Part shown: positions 44,666 to 53,416 of the stretch, one piece after another | Layout of the letters: the number at the start of each line of letters is the position of its first letter | How positions within the stretch are numbered: position 1 is the first letter of the stretch | NCBI GenBank assembly: GCA_964602445.1 | Contig: CAZRQV010000003.1 | Coordinates: 62,001 to 126,000 of the forward strand | DNA: 64,000 bases | From: HGM12587 sp964602445 | GTDB taxonomy: Bacteria; Bacillota; Clostridia; Lachnospirales; Lachnospiraceae | Direction of reading: 5' to 3' | The notes under the pieces: generated by a model | Databases searched by the model: none | Told to the model about the DNA's origin: nothing | What the model saw: only the letters and a program-made list of their open reading frames with translations | Program-made: the position numbers and the translations under genes

Positions 44666-45504
44666 TCCGGTACTTACAGCAGGAGGAAAAGAAAAATTCG
44701 GAAGCACTTTACAGAGAAGCATTTCCGGAAGATAAAGACGACTTTGTAAACTATTATTATTCTTATGTGACGAAAGATAATAAGATACTGGCAGTGGAGC
44801 AGGCGGGCGAGATCTGCTCCATGCTTCATTTAAATCCGTATCGTTTGTCTGTCAACGGAACAGAGGTAAATGCATATTATTATGTAGCAGTAGCAACGAA
44901 GGAAAGTTATCGTCATCAGGGAATGATGCGAAGTCTTTTGTGCCGTTCTCTGAACGATATTCATGAAGAAAACCAGCCGTTTACTTATCTGATGCCGGCG
45001 GCAAAAGAAATTTATGAACCGTTTGCGTTTCGCATTGTGTATGAGCAGAAAAAAGTGGAACTTTCCTTAAATCCGGAAGAGGCAAATCAGAAACTGGCGG
45101 AAATGTTTGATGTTTATACGCTGCGGGATTCGTGGTATGTGGAAAAGATGCTGGAGGAGGAACGGGTATGTGCAGGAGATCCGCCTTTCGAAATCATTCC
45201 GTACATTATGACAAGGATTACCCATGTACCGGAAATGCTGAAGCTTTTGCGGAGTAAACGGCCATTAGAAATCGTTCTGAAAATCGAGGATCAGATTATT
45301 GTAGGAAATCAGGGGTCCTTTTTATGGAAGATTTCCGAAGAATACAGTGAATGCGTGAAAATCGAAGAAAAAGTTTCTGAAGAGCTTCCGGTAATTTCGC
45401 TGTCCATCGGAGAACTGACCAAATTCGTGTTTGGAAAAAGAACCGTGGAAGGCTTGGAGCAGATTCAGACGCTGTCGAGAATCTGTATCAATGAAGCGGT
45501 TTGA
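44662..45504 (+). CDS. GNAT-family N-acetyltransferase (Eis-like)
   Basis: 280 residues. The N-terminal GNAT domain shows the acetyl-CoA loop region VAVATKESYRHQGMMRSLL. The C-terminal half resembles the sterol-carrier-like domain of Eis-type acetyltransferases. It overlaps ispF by 4 bases. The substrate is unknown; amines or peptides are possible. Confidence 0.82.
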   Translation: MIRYLQQEEKKNSEALYREAFPEDKDDFVNYYYSYVTKDNKILAVEQAGEICSMLHLNPYRLSVNGTEVNAYYYVAVATKESYRHQGMMRSLLCRSLNDIHEENQPFTYLMPAAKEIYEPFAFRIVYEQKKVELSLNPEEANQKLAEMFDVYTLRDSWYVEKMLEEERVCAGDPPFEIIPYIMTRITHVPEMLKLLRSKRPLEIVLKIEDQIIVGNQGSFLWKISEEYSECVKIEEKVSEELPVISLSIGELTKFVFGKRTVEGLEQIQTLSRICINEAV

Positions 45505-45598
45505 TTCTGTGAAATAAAGTATTATAATAAGGAATCGGTAATAAAATGTATGGCTGATCAGAGGATATACGGTAAAAGCAGTAAAAGGAGAACGAAAC

Positions 45599-46573
45599 AT
45601 GAAGATTGCAGATATGCACTGTGATACGATTTATGGTCTGCTTCATAAACGAAGAGAGGGAAAAGAGGATACACTGTTTCAAAATACACTGCATATAGAT
45701 CTGCAGAAAATGAGACAGGCAGAGTATCTTCTGCAGAATTTTGCTTTGTTTGTTCAGCAGGACGAATGCATGGACGTATATGAAGAAGCAAAAGCAGAAT
45801 ATGCGGTTTTCAAAGAAGAGATGGAAAAAAACAGTCCGTGGATTTCTCAGGTAAGGTCTTATGAAGAAATCGAAAACTGCAGAAAAGAAGGAAAGATAGC
45901 AGCACTTCTGACGGTAGAGGAAGGAGAAATCTTTCAGGGAAAACTGGAACGGCTGGAAGAATTTTATCGATATGGTGTGCGTATGGTTACATTGGTATGG
46001 AATTATGACAATACTCTCAGCACTTCTGCAGTTCATAGAGCACCGGTAACGGCCAGAGCCTATAAAGGAAGTAGGCCGGGGCTGACAGAAACCGGCATTG
46101 AATTCGTTCAGCGGATGGAAGAACTGGGAATGATCCCGGATGTTTCCCATATGTCGGATGCAGGAATTGAAGATATGCTGCAGATTACCGGAAAACCGTT
46201 CGTGGCCAGTCATTCTAATGCAAGAGTCTTATGCGGTCATCCAAGAAATCTGAATGACGATCTTTTGAAACGTATGGGAGAAAGGGGCTGTGTCATCGGG
46301 GCTAATTTTTACAGCAGATTTCTGCGGGAAGATGCAGAGCTTACAAAGACCGGCTGGATTGCAGATCATATTGTTTATATGATCCGAAAAGCAGGAATTG
46401 AAAGTGTAGGATTAGGATCTGACTTTGATGGAATCGACTGTGGGTTGGAAATGACCGACTGTTCTAAGATGCAGATGCTGGTACAGGAACTGAAAAAACG
46501 GGGAATGTCAGAATCGGAAATCGAGAGAATCTGTTATAAAAATGTCTTGAGACTGTATCAGGAAACCATTTAA
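45599..46573 (+). CDS. Membrane-dipeptidase family protein (peptidase M19)
   Basis: 324 residues, TIM-barrel zinc dipeptidase. Metal ligands are visible: HCD near residue 7, the Glu in TVEEGE, His in DVSHMSD, and SHSNAR; DFDG near the end completes the site. By family it hydrolyses dipeptides, including D-residue ones, in the cytoplasm. AAAAGGAG precedes the ATG. Confidence 0.92.
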   Translation: MKIADMHCDTIYGLLHKRREGKEDTLFQNTLHIDLQKMRQAEYLLQNFALFVQQDECMDVYEEAKAEYAVFKEEMEKNSPWISQVRSYEEIENCRKEGKIAALLTVEEGEIFQGKLERLEEFYRYGVRMVTLVWNYDNTLSTSAVHRAPVTARAYKGSRPGLTETGIEFVQRMEELGMIPDVSHMSDAGIEDMLQITGKPFVASHSNARVLCGHPRNLNDDLLKRMGERGCVIGANFYSRFLREDAELTKTGWIADHIVYMIRKAGIESVGLGSDFDGIDCGLEMTDCSKMQMLVQELKKRGMSESEIERICYKNVLRLYQETI

Positions 46574-46680
46574 TTAATAAAATTATAAGAAAAACTTTAT
46601 GGAATCTCTTAGAAAATCAACGTATAATGAGACAAGCCGTAATAAAAGCGTTACGATAACCGTAACAGTAAGGAGATTTT

Positions 46681-47670
46681 ATGAATTATAACGAAAATGA
46701 AGATATTAAAAAAGTAAAGAAAAAGAAACGGGTTCATCCATTTATCAAAGGGTTTTTAGGATGCATTATCGTGGTTGTGCTTATTTTCTGCGCGGCAGGT
46801 TTCGCGGCAGGCGGCGTTCTGCACGGAAAACTGAATTATGAAAAAAGTGATACGTTCAGTAAGGAACCCTTTCAGGAGGACGGTGTAAAAAATATTCTCC
46901 TCATCGGAAATGATTCCAGAACTGAAGGAACCGATGGAAGATCAGACGCGATGATCCTGGTTTCTATCAGCAGTAAGACAAAATCCATTCATATGACATC
47001 TATTTTACGAGATATTTATGTGGAGATTCCGGGACATGACGGAAACCGTTTGAATGCAGCCTATGCATTTGGCGGGCCGGAGCTTTTGATGGAAACTTTA
47101 AAACTGAATTTTGGAATAGAAGTCAACCGTTATGCACTGGTAAATTTCCAGGCATTTGCCAATCTGGTAGATGCAGTCGGCGGTGTGGATCTGGAAGTGA
47201 CCAACGAAGAAGTTCAGTATATCAACGGTTATCTGGTAGAATATAACCAGCTGGAAGGAAAGCCGGAAGGAACGGATTATCTGGATACTTCTTTAAGCGG
47301 TGAGATTCATCTGAACGGTCCGCAGGCACTGGCATACTGCAGAAACCGATACATAGGTACTGATTTCGCGCGAACAGAACGTCAGCGAAAAGTACTGACT
47401 GCAGCAATGAAAAGTGCTCCGCTGGCATTGGCAACCAACGGCGGTGAGCTGATCGATGGAGTGTTATCGAATGTGACGACCAATTTAAGTCAGTCAGAGT
47501 TAAATGGTCTGATCCTGCAGGCTCCGTCCATGCTGACTTATGATCTGGTTTCTGCAAGCATACCTCTGGATGGAACTTACAGCAGTGTGACGATCAGGGG
47601 AATGGCAGTTCTGGAAGTAGATTTTGAGACAAATAAAAAATATATTCAGACAGAGATTTATGGAAAGTAA
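46681..47670 (+). CDS. LytR-CpsA-Psr (LCP) family wall-polymer transferase
   Basis: 329 residues: basic cytoplasmic tail, one membrane segment (about 24-46), then the extracellular LCP domain with NILLIGNDSR, the Arg in SILRDIYV, and the NRYIGTDFARTERQR motif. LCP proteins attach wall teichoic acid or capsular polymers to peptidoglycan. A small stem (GTTACG/CGTAAC) and AAGGAG precede the ATG. Two further surface-related genes follow. Confidence 0.93.
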   Translation: MNYNENEDIKKVKKKKRVHPFIKGFLGCIIVVVLIFCAAGFAAGGVLHGKLNYEKSDTFSKEPFQEDGVKNILLIGNDSRTEGTDGRSDAMILVSISSKTKSIHMTSILRDIYVEIPGHDGNRLNAAYAFGGPELLMETLKLNFGIEVNRYALVNFQAFANLVDAVGGVDLEVTNEEVQYINGYLVEYNQLEGKPEGTDYLDTSLSGEIHLNGPQALAYCRNRYIGTDFARTERQRKVLTAAMKSAPLALATNGGELIDGVLSNVTTNLSQSELNGLILQAPSMLTYDLVSASIPLDGTYSSVTIRGMAVLEVDFETNKKYIQTEIYGK

Positions 47671-47694
47671 ACGGGTCTGGATCCGGGAAGAACG

Positions 47695-48327
47695 ATGGGT
47701 GAATTAAGATCCTCTTTTTTAAGAGTAGAAAATGAACAGGGAAAAAGTTATGGAGGAAACCAGAAATGGTTTCCTTATGGCTTTTTGAAAAAATCAGGCT
47801 GCGGTGTGATCGGAGCGGCCAATGTTCTTTTGCATTTGAAAGGGAAAAAGGAAGTTTCCCAGTTCGAATATATGGATTTTGCAAAAAAATTGTGGAAATA
47901 CTATTTTCCGGTGATTCCGGGAATTGGAATGAACGGCATTACATTAATGGTGGGACTGAATCGTTATTTCAGAAAACAGGGGCTTCCTTATCGGGCGTGC
48001 TATCAGATTTCGGGAAAGAAGATGCTTCACAGAATTGACGAAATGCTGTCAGCGAATGTTCCGGTCATTTTGTCAGTCGGACCTAATTTTCCGAAGCTGA
48101 CAGGAAAAAAGACAGTAACCTTATATACAAAAGAACGAAACGGTCAATATCTTGCAAAAACAGGAACCAAAGCACATTATGTGACCGTCACAGGGCGGAT
48201 CGGAACGTGGCTTCGAATCTCTTCCTGGGGAAAAGAGTACTATATTGATCTGAACGAATGGAAAACTTATATCAAAAAATACAGCAGCAGTCTGGTTTCG
48301 AATATCATCTATATTTCGGAACGATAG
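47695..48327 (+). CDS. C39-like papain-fold protein, putative
   Basis: 210 residues without a signal peptide. A candidate catalytic Cys lies in KSGCGVIGAANVLLHL and a His in AHYVTVTG, followed by SSWGKEYYID, the order expected of a papain-like (C39 family) fold. Peptidase activity is not certain; such domains can be inactive. Ribosome site weak (GGGAAG). It follows the LCP gene by 24 bases. Confidence 0.6.
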   Translation: MGELRSSFLRVENEQGKSYGGNQKWFPYGFLKKSGCGVIGAANVLLHLKGKKEVSQFEYMDFAKKLWKYYFPVIPGIGMNGITLMVGLNRYFRKQGLPYRACYQISGKKMLHRIDEMLSANVPVILSVGPNFPKLTGKKTVTLYTKERNGQYLAKTGTKAHYVTVTGRIGTWLRISSWGKEYYIDLNEWKTYIKKYSSSLVSNIIYISER

Positions 48328-48387
48328 CGCTGTTGTGCAAAAGATCAGGGCAGAAATCCTGGAAAGATTTCAAAGAGGGAGCATTAT

Positions 48388-50388
48388 ATGAGTAAAAGAA
48401 TATTAGGATTAAAAAAGAAATTATCAGGCAGGAAAAGGGGGAATCGAAAGACTGGCAGATTGTTAGGAAGTTTCTTGGCAATCGCGCTGATCTGTACTTT
48501 TCCAAGGATCATGGCAGGAGCAGAAAAATCTATGAAAACAGTAGATGTCATGTTTTTACACGATACCCATTCTCATTTGAACGAATTTTCGACTGTAGAA
48601 GAGGGAAAATCGCAGATTATGGGTGGATTTTCTAAGATCAAGACGCTGATCAAAGAGCAAAAAGAAAAAAATGCGGAAACACTTCTGGTAGATGCCGGAG
48701 ATTTCTCCATGGGAACACTGATTCAGGTGGTATTTGAAGAAGAGGCATCAGAACTTCGTATGCTGGGGGATCTGGGCATGGAAGTGACTACATTCGGAAA
48801 TCACGAATTTGATTATCATGCAGAGGGACTGGCAAATATGATGGATCATGCAGTACAGAGCGGTGATCCTGTTCCGGAAATCGTAGTCTGCAACGTGGAC
48901 TGGGAAGCAATGAAAAGCAAAGGGATGACAGAGGATCAGCAGAGACTGCTGGATGCTTTTGAAAATTATGGTGTAAAAGATTACATGATGACGGAAAAAG
49001 ATGGTGTTCGTATTGCCATTACAGGGGTGTTTGGGGAAGATTGTCTTGCCTGTGCGCCAAATTGTCCTTTGGAATTTGAAGCACCGGTAGAAGCTGTGAA
49101 GAAAACGGTAGCAGAAATTCAGGAAAAAGAAGATGCAGATATGATCGTCTGTGTTTCTCACAGCGGAACCTGGGAAGACGAAAATAAGTCAGAAGATGAA
49201 ATTCTGGCGAAAAAGGTGCCGGAACTGGATTTGATCATCAGCGGACATACCCATACCAAATTGGAACAGCCGATCTGTCATGGAACGACTTACATTGTAT
49301 CTGCCGGAGAATATGGAAAATATCTGGGAAATCTGGCCATGACACAGAAAGAGGACGGCAGATGGTCACTGGAAAATTATGAATTGATCACCATTGATGA
49401 AACCATCGAAAAAGATGCGGAAACGCAGAAAAAAGTAGATGAACTGATGGATATGGTAGACGAAAAATATCTGAAACAGTTTGGATATACCAAAGATCAG
49501 GTATTATGCACCAATGAGATTGAATTTGCACCTCAGTCAGATACGGCGGAAAAACATACAGAAAATAACCTGGGAAGCATCATTGCAGATGCCTACACGT
49601 ATGCCGCAGAAAAGATTTACGGAAAAGATCAGGTGGCAGTATCGGTAGCACCTTCCGGAACGATTCGCGATTCCTATGCAAAGGGCGAGATTACCGTAGA
49701 AGATGTGTTTAATTCTTTTTCTCTGGGAATCGGAAAAGACAAAATTCCGGGATATCCGTTGATCGGAATTTATCTTACCGGTGCAGAATTAAAAACAGCA
49801 GCAGAGATCGATGCCAGCATTTCAGATCTTATGACTGCAGCTCGTCTTTATACCGACGGATTATATTGGCATTATAATCCAAACCGTATGATTTTAAATA
49901 AAGCAACCGATGTTTTTCTGGTCAACAATCAGGAAGAACGTGTGGAACTGGATAACGATCAGCTGTATCTGGTAGTAACGGACTACTATACTTCCCAGAT
50001 GCTGGGTGGAGTGACAGATCTGTCCAAAGGCCTGCTGTCTATTGTGCCGAAATTTGCAGACGGAACACCGGTGGAAAATTATGAAGATGCCATTATTATG
50101 GATGGCAGCAATGAATTAAAAGCATGGGCTGCCATTGCAGATTACATGAGTTCTTTTGCAGACACCGACGGTGACGGAATTGGAAATGTGCCGGAAAAAT
50201 ACGGCAGTGCAGAAGGCAGAAAAGTAGTAGAAGACAGTAAAAATCTTGGAGATCTGCTGAAGAATCCAAATAAGTTTTTCTTCCTGATCCTTGGAGTAAT
50301 TCTGGTACTGCTGGCAATCCTTGGCGGAATCGTGGCTGCAGTTGTAAAATTTGTGAAAAAACTGAAAAAACGAAGAAAAAATCGTTAG
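48388..50388 (+). CDS. Surface 5'-nucleotidase/UDP-sugar hydrolase-type metallophosphoesterase
   Basis: 666 residues: basic N-terminus with a signal/anchor segment (~25-44), calcineurin-type metallophosphoesterase domain (FLHDTHSHL, DAGDFSMG, FGNHEFDYH, SGHTHTK), a 5'-nucleotidase C-terminal domain, then a C-terminal membrane segment (~630-655) and a KKLKKRRKNR tail. This places it on the outer face, where it would release phosphate from nucleotides for salvage. No LPxTG motif is seen. Confidence 0.93.
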   Translation: MSKRILGLKKKLSGRKRGNRKTGRLLGSFLAIALICTFPRIMAGAEKSMKTVDVMFLHDTHSHLNEFSTVEEGKSQIMGGFSKIKTLIKEQKEKNAETLLVDAGDFSMGTLIQVVFEEEASELRMLGDLGMEVTTFGNHEFDYHAEGLANMMDHAVQSGDPVPEIVVCNVDWEAMKSKGMTEDQQRLLDAFENYGVKDYMMTEKDGVRIAITGVFGEDCLACAPNCPLEFEAPVEAVKKTVAEIQEKEDADMIVCVSHSGTWEDENKSEDEILAKKVPELDLIISGHTHTKLEQPICHGTTYIVSAGEYGKYLGNLAMTQKEDGRWSLENYELITIDETIEKDAETQKKVDELMDMVDEKYLKQFGYTKDQVLCTNEIEFAPQSDTAEKHTENNLGSIIADAYTYAAEKIYGKDQVAVSVAPSGTIRDSYAKGEITVEDVFNSFSLGIGKDKIPGYPLIGIYLTGAELKTAAEIDASISDLMTAARLYTDGLYWHYNPNRMILNKATDVFLVNNQEERVELDNDQLYLVVTDYYTSQMLGGVTDLSKGLLSIVPKFADGTPVENYEDAIIMDGSNELKAWAAIADYMSSFADTDGDGIGNVPEKYGSAEGRKVVEDSKNLGDLLKNPNKFFFLILGVILVLLAILGGIVAAVVKFVKKLKKRRKNR

Positions 50389-50399
50389 AATTTAAGAAG

Positions 50400-50426
50400 G
50401 AGTATCAGAAATGATACTCTTTCTTT
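50400..50426 (+). terminator. Terminator of the nucleotidase gene
   Basis: GAGTATCA pairs perfectly with TGATACTC around GAAA, followed by TTTCTTT. Confidence 0.75.
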
Positions 50427-50510
50427 GGGTTGATTTCTCAAAAGAAAATTTTGCTGTGGTTTTACGTGCAGAGCGGTTAAGCCCTCAAGATTACGGAAAG
50501 GGGAGTTACA

Positions 50511-50585
50511 ATGAAGGTACTAAAGATGTTTGGGTTTAGAGGAAGCTTTCGGCAGAAACGGATAAAGTTCTTCGTAGTGCTTTAG
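50511..50585 (+). CDS. Possible 24-residue basic peptide
   Basis: ATG at 50511 preceded by AAAGGGGAG gives a 24-codon frame (MKVLKMFGFRG...) with six Lys/Arg and a hydrophobic end. It runs antisense across the 3' end of the 59-residue gene on the minus strand. The ribosome site is good, but nothing else supports it; it may be chance. Confidence 0.25.
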   Translation: MKVLKMFGFRGSFRQKRIKFFVVL

Positions 50586-50699
50586 TTCCTCTTCAGTTTG
50601 TATCCCGCTGGGAATCAGCCCGGTACAATCCTGTGCGGAAGATGCTTTTAAATAATCATAAGAATCGACGGGCTTCGTTTCTTTTTTCTGTTCTGACAT
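50520..50699 (-). CDS. Small Lachnospiraceae-type protein, unknown function
   Basis: 59 residues from ATG 50699, with GAAAGGAG 8-15 bases before it. Hydrophilic, no membrane segment. The central stretch DYLKASSAQDCTGLIPSG has a single Cys and looks conserved-protein-like; the C-terminus is Pro/Lys-rich. I do not recognise a function. The ribosome site lies inside the 3' arm of a terminator hairpin following the SGNH gene, so expression probably depends on read-through from that gene. Confidence 0.65.
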   Translation of the reverse strand: MSEQKKETKPVDSYDYLKASSAQDCTGLIPSGIQTEEELKHYEELYPFLPKASSKPKHL

Positions 50700-50761
50700 A
50701 AAAAGACTCCTTTCTGGAAAACACATTTACTGTTTTTAGTGTTTCCCCAAAAGGAGTCTTT
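50700..50761 (-). terminator. Terminator hairpin containing the ribosome site of the 59-residue gene
   Basis: On the minus strand AAAGACTCCTTT (50761-50750) pairs perfectly with AAAGGAGTCTTT (50713-50702), and an inner 8-pair stem (GGAAA, CAC with one bulge) continues it. Five U follow and the ATG begins at 50699. The Shine-Dalgarno AAAGGAG is the 3' arm itself. The stem begins 13 bases after the SGNH stop codon. Confidence 0.8.
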
Positions 50762-50774
50762 ATTCATATCCGTA

Positions 50775-51683
50775 TTATTCGAAAGTAACTGCATGCTGAA
50801 GGAGCCAGTTAACCCAGTCAGCATAATATTTTCCTAAGACATGGGACTGATCCGTCGTATATTCATCGGCCAGATTACCATTTTCGTCGTCAAAAATCTC
50901 ATTTACATCCAGATAAATATAAGATTTTTCTTTTGCCAATGCCTGAACTTCTTCATTAAAGCGGTTGATATTTGCATTATTGTAAATATCAGAAGAACCG
51001 GATTTTTGTTCCGCAATGTGCAGATTTGCCTGAAGGAAGATCAGTGCATCCGGCTGTGCCGTGTGTATTGTTTCTACCATGTCCCGATAACGTTTGACGG
51101 TAGAATCAAAAGAATAACCCAGTTCGTTGATCCCAAGCATAATATAAATTTTAGAGAATTTTTTTTCAGTCAAAAGACTGTCTAAAGTTACCGTTTCATC
51201 GGAGGAGAGACGGAAAGACTGCTGGAAGATCTTATAAACACTCATTCCGGAATCGGACAGAACTGCTGCATTTCCCAGATCACCGTATTCATAAAGTCCT
51301 ACGGTTCGGGAATCTCCGATAAAAAGTGCATCATCAAAGTAACTTCTGTCCGCTTCATAAAAAACAGGTACTTTCGGATGTTTTGAAGGAGACGCAGGTT
51401 CTTTTGGAGGTTCCGGAACCGGCGGTTTCTCAGGAGAAACATGGTCCGAAGAAAACGGATCGGCAGAATCAGTTTTGGAGCTGTTTTCTGCAGTTTCCGA
51501 AGATACAGGTTCGGATTCTTCCGGAGCATCTACGTCATTGTGAGCGGTATGCTGCTGGGAAAACATATCCGTATCTTTTGAGAGATCGATCCGGCCGAAT
51601 TTTAAAGCAGCACCTACGATCAAAAAACTGATCGCCAGCATGCAAAGATAAGGGTATTTGATCGTTTTTTTCATAAATATCAC
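50775..51683 (-). CDS. SGNH-family hydrolase/acyltransferase, membrane anchored
   Basis: 302 residues: N-terminal membrane anchor (~10-28), a Ser/Pro/Glu-rich spacer (~40-105), then an SGNH domain: block I GDSRTVG, block III GINELG, and DQSHVLG with the catalytic Asp-His pair. Start GTG 51683 fits AGGAAAG spacing; ATG 51674 is an alternative. Paired with the MBOAT gene upstream, it most likely transfers or removes acetyl groups on a wall polymer, like AlgJ or PatB. Confidence 0.85.
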   Translation of the reverse strand: MIFMKKTIKYPYLCMLAISFLIVGAALKFGRIDLSKDTDMFSQQHTAHNDVDAPEESEPVSSETAENSSKTDSADPFSSDHVSPEKPPVPEPPKEPASPSKHPKVPVFYEADRSYFDDALFIGDSRTVGLYEYGDLGNAAVLSDSGMSVYKIFQQSFRLSSDETVTLDSLLTEKKFSKIYIMLGINELGYSFDSTVKRYRDMVETIHTAQPDALIFLQANLHIAEQKSGSSDIYNNANINRFNEEVQALAKEKSYIYLDVNEIFDDENGNLADEYTTDQSHVLGKYYADWVNWLLQHAVTFE

Positions 51684-51734
51684 GAGACTTTCCTAAAAGT
51701 TGTAAATCAGAATTTTTAAAATCAGAAAATCCTG

Positions 51735-53141
51735 TTAAAACTGATAATATAAAAACGGATCATCCAGACCGAGATACATACTGTAAACACATGCCCAGAA
51801 TAAAAGGACAAGGACCAGGGTTACAGGGAAAGAATGGCTCCATTTTTGGTAAATCTTTCGCGGAATACCGGTGCAGCAAGCCAGTCCTGAGAAGAATGGG
51901 AGGGCACAGCTTCCAAATTGTTTCATAAAATCGCCTTTAAATACGGCAGCGTTTCCGTTGGATAAGAATGGAAACAGTCTGCAAACGTAAATCCCAAGCT
52001 GCTGCAGATCGGAAATACCGAATAACAGCCAGGAAAATAAGATAAAAAGGATCATGTAAAAATGTCCGGCGGCCGGTTTAGCATTCAGTTGTTTTCCGTA
52101 AAAAAGTTTTTCGGAAAAGATTAGTACAAAACTTAGCAGTCCCCAGAGAATGAAATTCCAGCTGGCACCATGCCAGAGACCGGTCAGAATCCATACGATT
52201 AAAAGATTTCTTATATAATGATTTCTGTTTCCGCCCAGTGGAATGTAGACATATTCCCGGAACCAGCTGCCTAAGGTAATGTGCCATCTGCGCCAGAATT
52301 CGGATACGGTCAGGGAAAGATAAGGATTTCTGAAATTATCAGGAAATTGGAATCCCATGATCGTTCCCAGTCCTTTTGCCATTAAGGAGTAGCCGTAAAA
52401 ATCAAAATAAATCTGCAGGCTGTATGCTGCAAGCGCAAACCATGCCAGCGGTGTGGAAATGCTTTCATAACCGATGGCTGCTGCCTGGGTCCAGACAGAA
52501 CCGACTCTGTTGGCAATGAGTACCTTCAAAGCAAGACCGATGGTAAATTCCCGAAGACCGTCTTCCATCTTTTGCAGGGAATGAGTCCGGTGCCGCAGCT
52601 GTTTGCGAACATCGGAGTAAGTAACGATCGGCCCGGCAATCAGCTGTGGGAACAGACAGAGGTAAGTGCCCAAAATGATCCAGGAACGCTCTGCCGGAAA
52701 TTTTTTTCGATAAACGTCGATCAGATAAGAACTGATCTGGAAGGTGTAAAAACTGATTCCGATGGGAAGGATCAGGCGGCTGTAAGGAAGTTGGTGTCCT
52801 GAGCCGATGGCCTGAAAAAACAGATTCAGATTTTCACAGAAAAAGTTAAAATATTTGAATAGAAAAAGACTTCCGATATTGTAAAACATTCCAAGGAACA
52901 GCCAGAATTTCCGCTGTCCGGAATGGTGGCTGCAGTCGATCATTCTCGCGGAAAAATAGTTGACTGCAATAGATAAAAGAATCAGAAGCAAGTAAGAAGG
53001 ATGATCCTTGATACCATAAAAATAGAAGATCAGACTGCCCGCCAGAATTACAGCATTTTTATAACGATCAGGCGTTAAAAAGTAGATCAGCAGAAAGATC
53101 GGTAAAAATTGAAAAAGAAATACAAAGCTGCTAAAAACCAT
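51735..53141 (-). CDS. MBOAT-family membrane O-acyltransferase (AlgI/DltB-like)
   Basis: 468 residues with about eleven hydrophobic segments. Family signatures: PIGISFYTFQ, AGPIVTYSD, EFWRRWHITLG and the catalytic His in GLWHGASWNF. It would carry acyl (probably acetyl) groups across the membrane for the SGNH partner encoded 51 bases downstream. The modified polymer is not identified; no dlt genes are present, which argues against D-alanylation. Confidence 0.9.
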   Translation of the reverse strand: MVFSSFVFLFQFLPIFLLIYFLTPDRYKNAVILAGSLIFYFYGIKDHPSYLLLILLSIAVNYFSARMIDCSHHSGQRKFWLFLGMFYNIGSLFLFKYFNFFCENLNLFFQAIGSGHQLPYSRLILPIGISFYTFQISSYLIDVYRKKFPAERSWIILGTYLCLFPQLIAGPIVTYSDVRKQLRHRTHSLQKMEDGLREFTIGLALKVLIANRVGSVWTQAAAIGYESISTPLAWFALAAYSLQIYFDFYGYSLMAKGLGTIMGFQFPDNFRNPYLSLTVSEFWRRWHITLGSWFREYVYIPLGGNRNHYIRNLLIVWILTGLWHGASWNFILWGLLSFVLIFSEKLFYGKQLNAKPAAGHFYMILFILFSWLLFGISDLQQLGIYVCRLFPFLSNGNAAVFKGDFMKQFGSCALPFFSGLACCTGIPRKIYQKWSHSFPVTLVLVLLFWACVYSMYLGLDDPFLYYQF

Positions 53142-53340
53142 GAAATCACCTGTAAATATATATTCCTTATTATTGTTTCTAATAACTGATGATATACGTA
53201 ACCGAAAAAAATATCAACTATTGGAATCTTAAGTTTTTATGAATATTCGACACGAAAAAAAGTATCAAAAATTGTAAAAGTATGAAAAAAAATTTTTTAA
53301 ATTTTTCTGTTATTTTCTTGCTTTACTGCAGTGAAATTGC

Positions 53341-53369
53341 TTGAACAATAAAGAGAAAAATGGTATTCT
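53341..53369 (+). promoter_or_regulatory. Promoter of the NSS transporter gene
   Basis: TTGAAC (53341-53346), 17 bases, TATTCT (53364-53369) with a TGG extension. It lies 48 bases before the ATG. Confidence 0.7.
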
Positions 53370-53416
53370 AAAAAATACGAGACATGGAAGATGTCAAAAC
53401 GTGTTGGAGGAAGAAT

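Noticed and set aside
45488..46213. 241-codon minus-strand frame opposite the M19 dipeptidase
   Set aside because: The dipeptidase has intact metal motifs; the antisense product is low-complexity and unlike any protein I know.
50427..50510. Possible riboswitch before the 24-codon frame
   Set aside because: Some GC-rich complementary pieces, but no consensus of any riboswitch class I know and no clear expression platform.
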